Shown here in pieces: positions 10,006-20,911 of a stretch of 64,000 nt of DNA; position 1 is the stretch's first letter, and each line of letters starts with the position of its first letter. Source of the DNA: Klebsormidium nitens (lineage: Eukaryota > Streptophyta > Klebsormidiophyceae > Klebsormidiales > Klebsormidiaceae); assembly GCA_000708835.1 (NCBI GenBank), contig DF237086.1, positions 1-64,000 of the forward strand, given 5' to 3'. The notes below the pieces were generated by a model. The model was not told the DNA's origin. It ran no database searches and saw nothing but the letters and a program-made list of their open reading frames with translations. The position numbers were made by a program, and so were the translations under genes.

Positions 10006-12835
10006 TCACATCCACCTGTAATGTGTGACGAATGAGCGCCGAACTTCGTAGGAGGGCGACTTACAGAGGGTGGCGAAGCAAGGCTGCTGGAAGGCCTTGT
10101 CTTCCTCGATGGGCGGCGGCACCTGCCCGAAGACCATCTCGCAGCTCATGTCGTCAAAATCTGCAACCACAGCGCCACCTCGGATCTTGCAGATTTGAAA
10201 CGGAACTTCCAAGCAGACACGGGGCACAGGGACGGACGATTCAGGGGACGAATCAGGCTTCAGCAATCTACCTACAGCCACTCCAAGTGATGACCCGTCC
10301 CTTCCTTCGTGCACATGTAGAGTGTGCGAGAAAGGATTTCGTTAAGGTAAACAGGGAGGGGTGCCGGATGAAAAGGCTCGGAAAATCCAGCATATCACAG
10401 TGGGGAGTTACCTCAAAAAACCAATTGGGTTTGCATTACTATCAGCTGGTTGACGGTGCCTCCCTAGCGCGATCCATTTTAAGGAAATGGACCACGACTT
10501 TGCCGACGCGAGCCCAATGAAACAACATTCGGGGCGCGGTGGTTGCAACGCGAACTTACTTGGATTCATTGTCAGCGGGAGGCCGAACTCTTTCGTGAAG
10601 AAGTCTTGCGTCGGGACCTTGCATACATTCACGCACATGCCGACGCACCCGCTGGCCTCTAAGTACCTGCCAGGGATTATCTTGAGATGGTCAAAAAGCA
10701 ACGACCTAGTCACTGTCCGGACAAGTCACACGGCTGGTATCGGCCAAATACACCAGGCATACATACGAGATACGCGCACAGGTGAAGTGAGATGCTGCAG
10801 TTACGAGAGACGCCTAGTGCTGATCTCAATCCCCTCCCGCATGCAGATCCAGAGAGCCTTCCGTCCTCTCGAAAGCAAGACTCCGCCAGCCTTATGTGCC
10901 GTACAAAGGCTGCATGTTAGCTTGGATTGTGGAGGCTAAAGCCCAACGAATGAGCAAACCCTGGCAGCCTTCGTCTCTGGAACTAATTATTTTGTCAAAT
11001 GACGCTTTTGCAAAATTCTTCGAGCAATCAAAAACTACACTCGGAAATCGTTCTGAGGAAAAAGTCGTTCAGAAGACGTGAAAACAAGCTTGGAGTACAG
11101 CAGAGGAGGGCATATCCTACCTGCACTTCTTTATTTTCACTCCCGTTTTCTGCTTGACCCCGTTGACTTCGACTTCGACAACCTGCGGTCGCAGAGCAGG
11201 AGAATGAGGTTGTTACAAAGTCGACACCTTGTTTGCTCTGCCTGTCCAGATTTTCCCTGCAGTTCGTTCAGTGAATCAACAGAGTTGGCAGATGATTGTG
11301 AAGATCGTGCCAGGGTTGATCTCCTCTGCTCAGAAGCAACCCTCGAGCCACAAACCTGTCCACTCTATGAACTGCTGAAGTGCCCTGGATATTGAACGAA
11401 AAACCGGTTGCACCTGACTATGAAGCATCACAGAAGACGCATACAATCCACTAAGATACTGAAACGTCAAAGCGCTCATGCTCATGGCAAACCCCCAAGA
11501 AGGCCCAAGAAGGACAAATTGTTCCATCATGAAGCAATCTAGCACGGCATCTTCAGAACTCGTTGCAGGGAGAGCCTGTAAAGCACAACAATTCAACATC
11601 GCATTATGAACCGATCCTCATTCCGGAGGCACTCGGTTTCTCATTGTCAAACTTCCGTTCAGCTTGACCATTCCTCACCTCCGCAGGCCCCACGAGCCAG
11701 GAAAAAATGGACGGTGTGAACAGGGCGTTCAGCTCAAGGGACAGCCTGGTTGGCTTGAAGAAGGTCCTGATTATGTACGGTAGGTGGCGGGGAATGAGTG
11801 ACAGCAGGACTCTCGAGACAGCAGCCTGCTGCTCCTGTGCAGATTTGCCTCGCATGAGGGCTTTGCTGACGTCGACAAAGGCGTCGTAACCTGTCTCTTT
11901 TGTGCGAGCTCCTGCAAATGTGAAATGTATTTAGAATGCTGGAAGTCAATGTCATGCATTAGTACGAGGCACGTCAGAAGTGTTTCTAAGAGTACTTAGG
12001 TACATGGTTGCCTCCATTCTTATGGAACTGACGAAGACTGGATTGAAGGAACTGGCGGAAACAAGGCTCGATGGAACCTGCGCAGCTCGGGAACTGCGAA
12101 GGGAAACAAAACCTCTGACATTTCAGAGGCAAGAGCTGGCAGCTGAAGACCTTCAGAACAACCACATAAGGGTTAGTAACCATCTGAGTCCGTGAATTAC
12201 AGGCCAGCTTGAGAAGTTGCTGGCTTTTGCCTGGAGTAATACACCTCTCAATATTTCACATGAAGGTCAATTGAGGGCTTTGCAACAAGTTCCCATGACC
12301 ATGTCCAAGTCGTCAACGATCTCCAGCTTGTCAAAGTATGCAGCAGCAGATTACAGGCAAGTTTCGCAAAGATCTCGGTCCTCGTCTCTGCCATCCCGCT
12401 CCCAAACCACGATGTAAGCTCACCTGTTACAGTCTGCATCTTTCGCCTGAAAAGGTTCATCGCTAGCCGGTCAATCAGCCCGTCCTTGTACTGCGTTTTC
12501 TGCCCCATCGGGGCAGGCTCTCCAGTAGGTTCAGCAATTCTAGCACGCACTTTGCAGCTGTCACCTCTCAACGAGCGCCTATCTGCAACAGGGGCTGAGA
12601 AACCTGCTAGCTTCCGCCTCCTGTCCCGTCCATGACTCTGCAATTGAAGCACTTCCCAAGAATCTGGGGCAACCAGCTTCCTTCTACATGCGCAGCATAT
12701 GTTTGTTCCACGGCCCCCATGTTTGGCAGGCAATGAAGCACCGCTTAAAAGTCGATGACCGGGTCCCTCTCGCTGGCCACTGCTGTGTGCGAAAATAAAG
12801 CCGGGATTACTTTGGACGACCACAACAGCTCTCAT
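10006..12835 (-). CDS. D27: DWARF27-type carotenoid (beta-carotene) isomerase, DUF4033 family
   Basis: Minus-strand exons: 12835-12424, 11911-11679, 11182-11121, 10666-10560, 10160-10006. They total 969 nt, in frame, 322 aa, and every junction keeps phase. Family blocks appear in the expected order: KTQYKDGLIDRLAMNLFRRK; TGYDAFVDVSKALMRGK; LNALFTPSIFSWLVGPAE; VNGVKQKTGVKIKKC; YLEASGCVGMCVNVCKVPTQ; and NFDDMSCEMVFGQVPPPIEE. D27 proteins are plastid iron-binding enzymes that interconvert all-trans and 9-cis beta-carotene, the first step towards strigolactones. The Ser/Arg-rich N-terminal 100 residues fit a plastid transit peptide. Whether this is D27 proper or a D27-like paralogue cannot be told by eye. 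It is divergent from the carotenoid hydroxylase gene at 13531. The last residues are uncertain because a possible 49-nt intron lies near the stop (see findings). Confidence 0.88.
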
Positions 12836-13530
12836 GCTGATTCAATTGCAGATGCCGGAGCGTGCTGTGCCCCTTGCAGGATCAAGCCAGAAGACGTCAC
12901 AACAGCTGGCGCGCTGCAGCGTGCAAAACCAAACACTGGAGCGGGAGCCAGGGAAGAGGCTAAAAGGAACCAAGGAGAAGGCAAGGAAGAAAAAATGGAG
13001 CTGGGGCGCTTTGCAAATTCCAACTTCAACTTCAAGGAACTTTTCGAGAGATCTCATGACAATGTTGAGATCTCTGTGCACAGGCTCAGCTCGGATCCAG
13101 TTCGAGTCTGAGTCAGTTTCAGAAATGGCCACGTCGCCCTTGAGGTTGAGACGGTTTCAAAGCCGTTACCGGCCGTAAGTATATATTCTGCCGGTCATAA
13201 GCACGGCAGGGTATAAGAGCAGAGTGATATTATTAGAAGCTGTGAACGGTGGGCTGAGAGGAGGGTAAGGAACCGGCGCCCGGTAATGGTTGAACATTTG
13301 CTGAAGACTGGCTGCATGGCCATGGTTGGATCTGCAAAGAAGTCATACAATGACGTGTAACAGTATCAGTACCTAGTTAAACCCACAGAATGCTCTAGCT
13401 GTTCAAAATTGTGCATTCTTCAAAGCTGAAGACAGGCCTTGATTCCGCGGTCCAGCCGCCAGTTTTCCTCTTGAACGCCGCATTGCCAATTCCAGGGTTT
13501 CGAGAGACTGCCAGGACCGCGCCAGGTGCA
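12836..13530. promoter_or_regulatory. Shared divergent promoter region between D27 and CYP97C
   Basis: These 695 bp separate the start codons of two head-to-head genes, so both promoters and 5' leaders must fit here. Sequence candidates are TATAAGAG at about 13214, oriented for CYP97C, and an AGTATATATT word near 13174 that could serve the minus strand. A CCACGTCG word at about 13128 resembles an ACGT-core site. These are positions only; transcription starts are not known. An open frame begins with GTG at 13411, but the first ATG is at 13531. Confidence 0.6.
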
Positions 13531-16500
13531 ATGCAGTCAAGCGCCGCGCGCTGCGCTGCAGCCCCCGGTCCCCTCAGCTTCTCCTCTGTCACAACAGACA
13601 GGACGTCCGTCCACTCAAAGCAAACTTTGTCCCGTTCTACCCCCAGTCTTCTTCGCCGCTCCCCATCTTTTAAAACAGCACATCCCTCGTCCTCAAATTG
13701 CCCAGCCAAGACCTTTTCGCACCGCCGCGGTCCGGTTCAGTGCAATGCTGCGAAAGGGGACGACTCAGAATCAGAGGCACCGCTGAAAGAAGCGGCGGGT
13801 AAAGCAATCGATGCCGCGGGTGCGGGACTTTCATGGGTCAGCCCGGAGTGGTTGACGAAGCTGGTGTCCACATTCCAGGGGCCAGATGACTCAGGGGTGC
13901 CGGTCGCGAATGCGCAGCTGAACGATGTTCAGGAGCTGCTCGGGGGGGCGCTGTTTCTGCCACTATTCAGGTGCGCCGCAATGCAAGCAGAGATTGTCTG
14001 GCATACCATGAAAGCTGGCTCGAACCCTGTAAAGTAGACTGAGATATTGCAAATGGGCTTCTACATGCTTCTTTCAAATGGTGCGAACGCAGCCAGCTCG
14101 TACTTTCTCTAGATGAAAAAGTCTCGCTGCAAAGGTGGACGTAAAACTCATGCGCTACTCATTCAAATGGAGATGCATCAAATGTATCCGGCTCACTTTC
14201 TGGCTTCTAATATGGTGACGCTCACAGTGGGGCAAGCCGCAAAGATAAGTCGCCAGCTGCTTTATTATACAAGTCCATAGCGGAATTGGGAGTATTCTTT
14301 CTGTGCACTTAGGCCACTTGTTGCTTAGGGAACCACGTTTCCACCTGTATTTCCATTTTAAGGAAGAGCCCTTACGTTTACTCTCAGATGAGAGGGGGCA
14401 GAAGTCGCTTATTCATTCAGACGTGATAACCAATCAATGTATGTCTGCCTCCACCCATTACACATGTAAGCAGATGATGAGCCGGAGTACTGCAAATCAA
14501 TTACCTACTGAGGTCTTCAAAATGGTTCTTGTTACGCAGCCTTAGCATGCCCGATTTCCTTATATTACAATTCTTGCCGTATTTTATTACATAAAAAGAT
14601 CCAGTGAGGGCCTGATGCTGTTTCGTTTCCAAGTCCTAATTACCTGAAGATTTTCAGTACTGACTCCAATGTTCCCTTGAGTGCTCGACTGGACGGCGCT
14701 TTTAATATAGAAGCCGGAGTAACTTTGTTCTATGTCCCCCCAAAGGATTTCCTTTCTTTTAAACAAGAAGGCCCTGTTTTGACTGTCGCCGCACATTTTC
14801 CAGGTGGATGCTGGAGACGGGCCCGGTGTACCGGCTGGCCGCAGGGCCCCGTAACTTTGTGATCATTGGCGAGCCCCAGGCGGCCAAGCACGTGTTGCGA
14901 AACTACGGAACCAAGTATCATAAGGGGCTCGTGGCTGAGGTGTCGGAGTTTCTCTTTGGGTCCGGCTTTGCGATCGCTGAGGCAGAGCTATGGCAGGCAA
15001 GACACGGGCTCCTTTTGTCTTCAATTTTATTTAAGTCTTCTTTGCACTGCCTTGCTTAGTTGGTCGAGAATGATAAGTCGAAGGAGAATCAGTGGGGTAA
15101 AGGAAGAAAAACATGCACTTGCAATGCAATTGATTAGAGGAAAACATTCCCCTTTTCCTTTCCGAAGGAGGCAAGCATTTTGTATCCAAAGGAGAGGCAC
15201 AGGAACCATAGATCAAGGAAGAGAAATCATTGACGAGCGAGGTTACCCAATCAACTTGGCCTTGGTTCCAGAACTCATCACCTTGTACACACAGATTCTC
15301 GGCTGTTTTGCATATATCGAGTTTTGCATTTCAAATACTTACTTGTTGTCCCTAACCACAATGGGCTCAATGTAGATCAAACCTTTCGAAAGCCTGGAGT
15401 CTCAACTGCTTGTTCGCGCAGATCTGATAGGAATCCCGTCGCCTTTGGGTGCCGTCAGCCTTGACTGTCAGTCCCCAGAGTGCAACTCAATTGTTCGTCA
15501 CGCCTGAAAACCTGCAGACTCGGCGGAAAGCTGTTGCCCCGTCGCTCCACCGAAAGTACCTCTCCACTATGGTCGACACCGTTTTCGCTGCATGCTCCGA
15601 CCAACTTATCGCCAAGCTCGAACGCGTCGCGGCGTCGGGCAAGCCGATCAACATGGAGGCGGCATTTTCGCAGCTGACTCTAGACGTCATCGGCAAGTCG
15701 GTGTTCAACTACGACTTCGACTCGCTGACGTCAGACAGCCCGGTGATCCAGGCGGTGTACACTGCGCTTAAGGAGACGGAGTCGAGGTCGACCGACATTC
15801 TGCCGTATTGGCAGGTGGGGCGTCGTGCTGCAACTTGTTCACTTCAAGATCAACTGTAATTTTCGGGGCCCTTAACCTCGCACCCAAGATGTTGTTTTCG
15901 AGGGAGCGTTCGATGCGACCACAAAGGCAGAGTACGGTATACCGTCAGGTTCCGTAAATTCTGGATTGCAGAGTGGCCGCGCAGCACCTTGGGTGTGAGT
16001 TTAAGGTGCCCCGAGATTGTCCATCCTCGTGATGGGACTCTGATCTCAGTCATACTAAGGTACACGGTGCAACGTTCCGCTTTCAGCGCGGCGGGCATCT
16101 CCTTCCTTTTGGACTTTTAAGGGAGCGTTACTTTGCAGACGTTACGTAGCATTCTGGGGTGACGACGTTTTAAGATACCAGGGAAGACGTTTAAGATACC
16201 AGGAGCAGTCGAAAACTCAACGGCCATTGGATGGGCAGACCTTTCTTCTTGGCTTCGCAATAAGAATCAAACGTCCGTGCGTCTGATTCGTGTTCCCTTC
16301 TCAGCTTCGGGCAACGAAAGGGCCATTTTTTTGAGTACGCACTTTCTCCAGCAATGAACCGCAGAACCGCCACAACGGTTATATCCAAGCTTCGAACCCT
16401 GTCCGCAACTCCTGTGCAGAACGGACCCTCGGCAACGAAAAGGCGTAAATGGCTCGGAGTTGTTTCCTAACTCCTACAGCAACATACTCCTACAGAATCG

Positions 16501-19500
16501 AGACTTCCGAAATTGGAAACTTGAGAACGCTGACAGAAGAGTGTCTTCCCGCGCAGGTTCCGTTACTGTGCAAGCTGATTCCGCGGCAACAGAAAGCGGC
16601 CGCTGCCGTGAAGTTGATCCAGGAGACGGTGGAGCGACTGGTGGCGCAGTGCAAGGAGATCGTAGAAGCAGAGAACGAGCGGTTGACTGAAGAAGAATAC
16701 ATCAACGAGTCCGATCCTAGCGTGTTGCGATTCTTGCTGGCCAGCAGAGAAGAGGTGAGGGATTTTTTCGACTTTCCTGGTTCGCTCACAGTCTGCTGTT
16801 TGAGTCGGGGTTTAGTTTGCTTTGATATCGTTTTTGACGAGAGGGATTTGATCACCGGAAATGATTGGTTCACCTAAGGAGGGTTCGTTATCAGAACGCG
16901 CGCGGCGCTTCCTGCTGCTGGGAGTACGAACTGCGGGAGCTTTTGAAGTCGCACCTTTCTAGAGTCTTTCACTTGAAAGCGTTAAGGATCTCGCTTCTTA
17001 GGTTTCAAAGAGTAAAGGCCAGAAGAACGAGCATTGCAGAGTGCCGGAAGCGCGACCCCCGTTGCTGGATCGCGGTCATTGTATGGAGGACACAGGGTCC
17101 GACGGAAGGCACTTTGGTGGGGCTTTCGCTAGTACATCAGAACGGGAACAATAGCGTCTCACTTCTGCAATGCGTTGCTCGGGTGCGCCGGTAATACTGC
17201 GTCGGTCTGAGCACTTCGAGGGGCCAGCTTTGCCACAACTTCGGCCCTGGGGCTTGCATTTTGGTTGCGAAGAAAGGGTAACTTTGCGGAAGGTCTGTCT
17301 TTCTGAATCTGGGATGCATAGAGACATTGAAGCAGGAGACCCACCGCTGAGAGCCAGGTTTTTGACGACGGTGTCGTGATCATTGTTCGCTTCGGTTTCC
17401 GGTCCAGGTCTCGAGCACCCAGTTGCGGGACGACCTCTTGTCGATGCTGGTCGCGGGGCACGAGACGACGGGGTCGGTGCTGACGTGGACTGTCTACCTC
17501 CTAGCGCAGGTCAGTGCGCGTCGTTTTTCCAGCTTTCCTTTCCTCTTTCTGTTCCCTTCCTTTCGTTTTTCACCGCACTACCATTTACGTGATATGAATA
17601 CCACTATAAAGTATGATTGCGCGAAACGCTGCGGCCGGTGGAAAGCGTTACAGTGGCATCCATGAAGCACCGACTTGCTTTGTTATATGAGCAGCGTTAA
17701 AAGCGTGCTTAACGATAATTATCGCGATAATTAACGATAATTGGGGCCTCTAGGTCCGCAAGAACAACCAGGGTTGCCCCTCTCGTAGAAACTCCAGTGA
17801 TGCGGGTCCCACACAGAAACTGAGAGGTCAGAAAGCGCCGTACCATTCTAGTGCTGCCCACGCATAAAGGGCCTTACCGGCGAAAGTAAGAGGTCTTTGT
17901 TTGACCTGTTCGAAACTATCGTTCTCGCGTGGCAGTCTCTCTGAACTGCTCAGCCTTGGTTCAAGCTCCATTAATGGGCGAACGGATCACGAACAGCCAA
18001 GTAACGCCCGTTTTGCTTTCTCATTCCATCAGTTATTCTGTGGAGTTTTCGGGCGGCTTGCAACACGATAAGCTCCGCTAGTATTGTATTTCCTTGCAAT
18101 CCGGTTAGGTACATTAACGCCCTGCCAACGGTGGTTCCGGAGAGCACGTCAGAGCTCTTGGGAAAAGCGATTGCCGAGCGCGTATCTTGGCACTTCAAGG
18201 ATCCCAAAAAGCGATTGAGGCGTTCGAACGTCGACGCCATAGCTGTGTCCGGTAATTGTATTTTTCCTTGTCCGCAGATTGTCCAATTGGCACAGTTTTG
18301 AGGGTCAGGGCACTTGGAGGAGCAAGTACCGCGGAAAAGCTGATTGCCCGACGTCTCGAAAATTGACAGAGGTCTGATTGTCCGGGCCAGCATTCGTGTC
18401 CGAATATGGTACCCTTTTTCCCGTCCGCAGAGGCCGTCCGCGCGGGAGAAGGTTTTTACGGGTCGGACACGTGGAGAGAGCCATCACCGTGAGGCGAGCA
18501 AGCTATGCGCTACCAAGTTTTCAAAGACAGGGCGTCCGAATCATCAGAGCTAACATACGTGTCCGAAACATCGTTATTCTCCCTGTCCGCAGAGCCCGTC
18601 CGCGCGGGAGAAGGTGTTTGAGGAGCTGGCGCGCGTGCTGCCGGACGGACGGTCGCCCTCGTTTGCTGACACGCGCGAGCTCAAGTACATCATGCGCTGC
18701 ATCAATGAGTCCATGCGCCTCTACCCGCACCCCCCCGTGAGACGCACAGCCCGCAAAGGCCCTTACTGATTCTGCGTCTCGAGCCTACTAATGGAGCCCG
18801 CCCTTCCGTTCTTTCATTCTTCCGTTGACCCCTCGTGGCTTTCTCGTAAACAGAGTCGCTGTAAAGCAGCGACGAGTTGGACTTCTTCGGTGACGAAAGA
18901 AAGCAAGGACCTCCATGCAAATCTTGCCCGACACTGGTCATAAAAAAATTGCGTCGCACACTTTCCGCTAACGCCCATCTTCCCTTGCGCTCTCCAACGA
19001 TCTTTAAGGAGGCCACCTCCAACGCTCTGCAAACTTCGGTAGGATCTTCTGCGGGGTGCTCCTCACCGTTGCAGTGGCTACGTAAGACCAATGCTCGGCA
19101 GTTTCAGAGGCTTCGCGAAGCTTAGCCGACCTTCCCTTTGAAAGCCAGTAGCGATCGGATGCAACTCTTCTTCAGGTGATTGGTCTCTAGATTAGGTATG
19201 CTAAGCCCAACTATAATACTGGGACGGGTGGGTTTAGTGTGGGGCTTTAGGGTGGGCACGGGTGCTGAGCAGAAAAATGCTTGGATTTAGGTTTCTAGAG
19301 TAATCCTCACAATTCTGATATCTTGAGCTCAATTCAAGCATTCAAGAATATTGTCTTCAGGTGCTCATCCGGCGCGCCATTGTGGACGACGAGATCCCCG
19401 GGGGATACAAGGTGAAGACGGGGCAGGACGTCATGATCTCCGTCTACAACATCCACCACTCGCCACAGGTGCGCCCGCTCCTCACTGCAATCCTACTTGG

Positions 19501-20911
19501 GGGTTACCCCGACCTTTTTGAGACCGCCCAGTATCTTAACAAAGAGTTCGCAAAGGTCTCTTGTCGCATTGTTTGCAACGTGTACCAATCCCCGCAGAAT
19601 CTCGCCGCGCCGCTTGCGCGCATGCTGCATGTTCTGACCGCTCGCTTTTGCCAGGGATGAATGCGGTTTGCCCACCGCTTCGTACTGTTGTCAGCCAGAC
19701 TTTCGGGGTTTTCCAGAGACTGTGATTGTAGGTCTATTTGCTGACTATTTTTCAAGGTCCTTGAATGCGTACGTACAAGTGTGAAAGTGAGTTGGAAAGC
19801 TCGTTCAGGAGTAGCATCTCTTCTGCCTGATGATGGTGCCGCAATACAATGCCCATCCTCTGGTATGGCCGCATGCAATCACCGCTCTGGTCCTCCTACA
19901 AAGGCGTCAAACATGCCTGTGGACAACCGGGAGCGAAATCAATTTGGCTGGCGCACAGGACTTCATCTGACCTTTGGGGTCTTCGAAACATATTTCGCTT
20001 CTCCTAACTAGGTATGGGACAAGGCAGAGGAGTTCTTTCCCGAGCGCTTCGACCTCGAGGGCCAGGTGCCAAACGAGGCGAACACCGACTTTAGGTGAGC
20101 GCGCTTTGGCTCTCGCACTGCTAGTTGTCCTACTGAAATAGGACAACAGAGATCCAACAGTCAGAAATGACCACATCATTGTCAAGATGATGTCATGCTC
20201 TTGCCGCGCGTGACGCGCAGCCGATCCGTCCCCGGCCGCCCGCACCTTCCCAGATGACGTCATGCTGACGTCACGCCCCCCGGCCGCAGGTACATCCCCT
20301 TCTCGGGCGGCCCGCGGAAGTGCGTGGGCGACCAGTTCGCGCTGCTGGAGTCGGTGGTGGCGCTCGCGAAGCTGTTCCAGCGGTTCGACTTCGAGCTGGT
20401 GCCGGGGCAGGACATCGGCATGACCACGGGGGCGACCATTCACACCAAGAACGTGAGTATTGCAAACTTGCAGTTTAGTCTGGATACACTAAAGCCCCGC
20501 TTCCATTTCCTGAAATTACGCCCCACTTCTGGTCGGAGTTGAAGCACTTCGTGATCGCGACGAAGGCCGAGCATCAGCTACTGAAGGAAAGAGACGGCAG
20601 CCGTGTCCTAGTCCCCTTTTCCTTTAAAACCGTCAAACAGAACGCAACTGGAATAACACGGCCGTTGTTTCTTTCAACCAACAAACGATAGAGGCGTTCA
20701 TACATAGTGCTCGGCGGGGTTTTGAGTTCGCGACCGTTTGGATGACGATAGAATGTCGCTTGCATTTGTTATGAGCTCCGGTGCCCATGTGACTCGACAA
20801 GTTTTTCCTTTAAAGCGGTGTTAATAAGTGTACTTGTTGCATTTGCAGGGCCTCTACATGACCGTCAAGGATCGGCAAAAAGCGTTGTCGAAAGAGCCCG
20901 TGCTAGTGTAG
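13531..20911 (+). CDS. CYP97C1: Cytochrome P450 CYP97C, carotenoid epsilon-ring hydroxylase (LUT1)
   Basis: Ten exons: 13531-13970, 14804-14996, 15518-15814, 16557-16754, 17408-17509, 18593-18736, 19361-19468, 20012-20094, 20290-20452, 20849-20911. They total 1791 nt, in frame, 596 aa. The first ATG opens a Ser/Arg-rich transit peptide ([12 protein letters not shown]). [10 protein letters not shown] and [19 protein letters not shown] match LUT1 rather than CYP97A or B in my recollection, as do [17 protein letters not shown] and [15 protein letters not shown]450 motifs: I-helix AGHETT at 392-397, ExxR E449-SM-R452, PERF, and heme-ligand Cys533. LUT1 hydroxylates the epsilon ring of alpha-carotene derivatives to make lutein in plastids. 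Intron 2 uses a GC donor (CAG|GCAAGA). The exon 6 acceptor region is duplicated upstream, and intron 6 carries a dispersed repeat. Confidence 0.95.
16160..16205 (+). repeat. Short direct repeat in CYP97C intron 3
   Basis: Two adjacent copies of GACGTTTTAAGATACCAGG and GACGTTTAAGATACCAGG lie about 22 bp apart. It is a minor local duplication. Confidence 0.8.
18385..18625 (+). repeat. Duplicated acceptor region of CYP97C exon 6
   Basis: The true exon start (GTCCGCAG, then AGCCCGTCCGCGCGGGAG at 18593) has an upstream copy at about 18423-18455 (GTCCGCAG, then AGGCCGTCCGCGCGGGAG). The offset is about 162 bp. Preceding intron words such as CGTGTCCGAA also repeat. The upstream copy loses similarity after GAGAAGGTTTTT, so it is a decoy exon start. 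Confidence 0.88.
19195..19335 (+). repeat. Dispersed G-rich repeat, copy 2 (CYP97C intron 6)
   Basis: The order is ACTGGGACGGGTGGGTTTAG, then TTTAGGGTGGGCACGGGTGC, then TGAGCAG, then GGATTTAGGTTT. It matches the copies at 8.3, 32.3 and 61.9 kb and ends about 30 bp before the exon 7 acceptor. Confidence 0.75.

Noticed and set aside
10032-10520. Plus-strand open frame of 162 codons
   Set aside because: It is antisense to the last exon of the D27 gene, whose conserved blocks and splice phases on the minus strand are clear. The plus frame has low-complexity Arg/Ala/Ser composition.
12248-12423. Extension of D27 exon 1 beyond the donor at 12423
   Set aside because: The frame stays open to 12248, but the D27 family block resumes only after the GTGAGC donor and the next exon (TGYDAFVDVSK), so the extension is intron.
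13411-13530. N-terminal extension of CYP97C from 13411
   Set aside because: The codon there is GTG. The first ATG in the frame is at 13531 and begins a convincing transit peptide.
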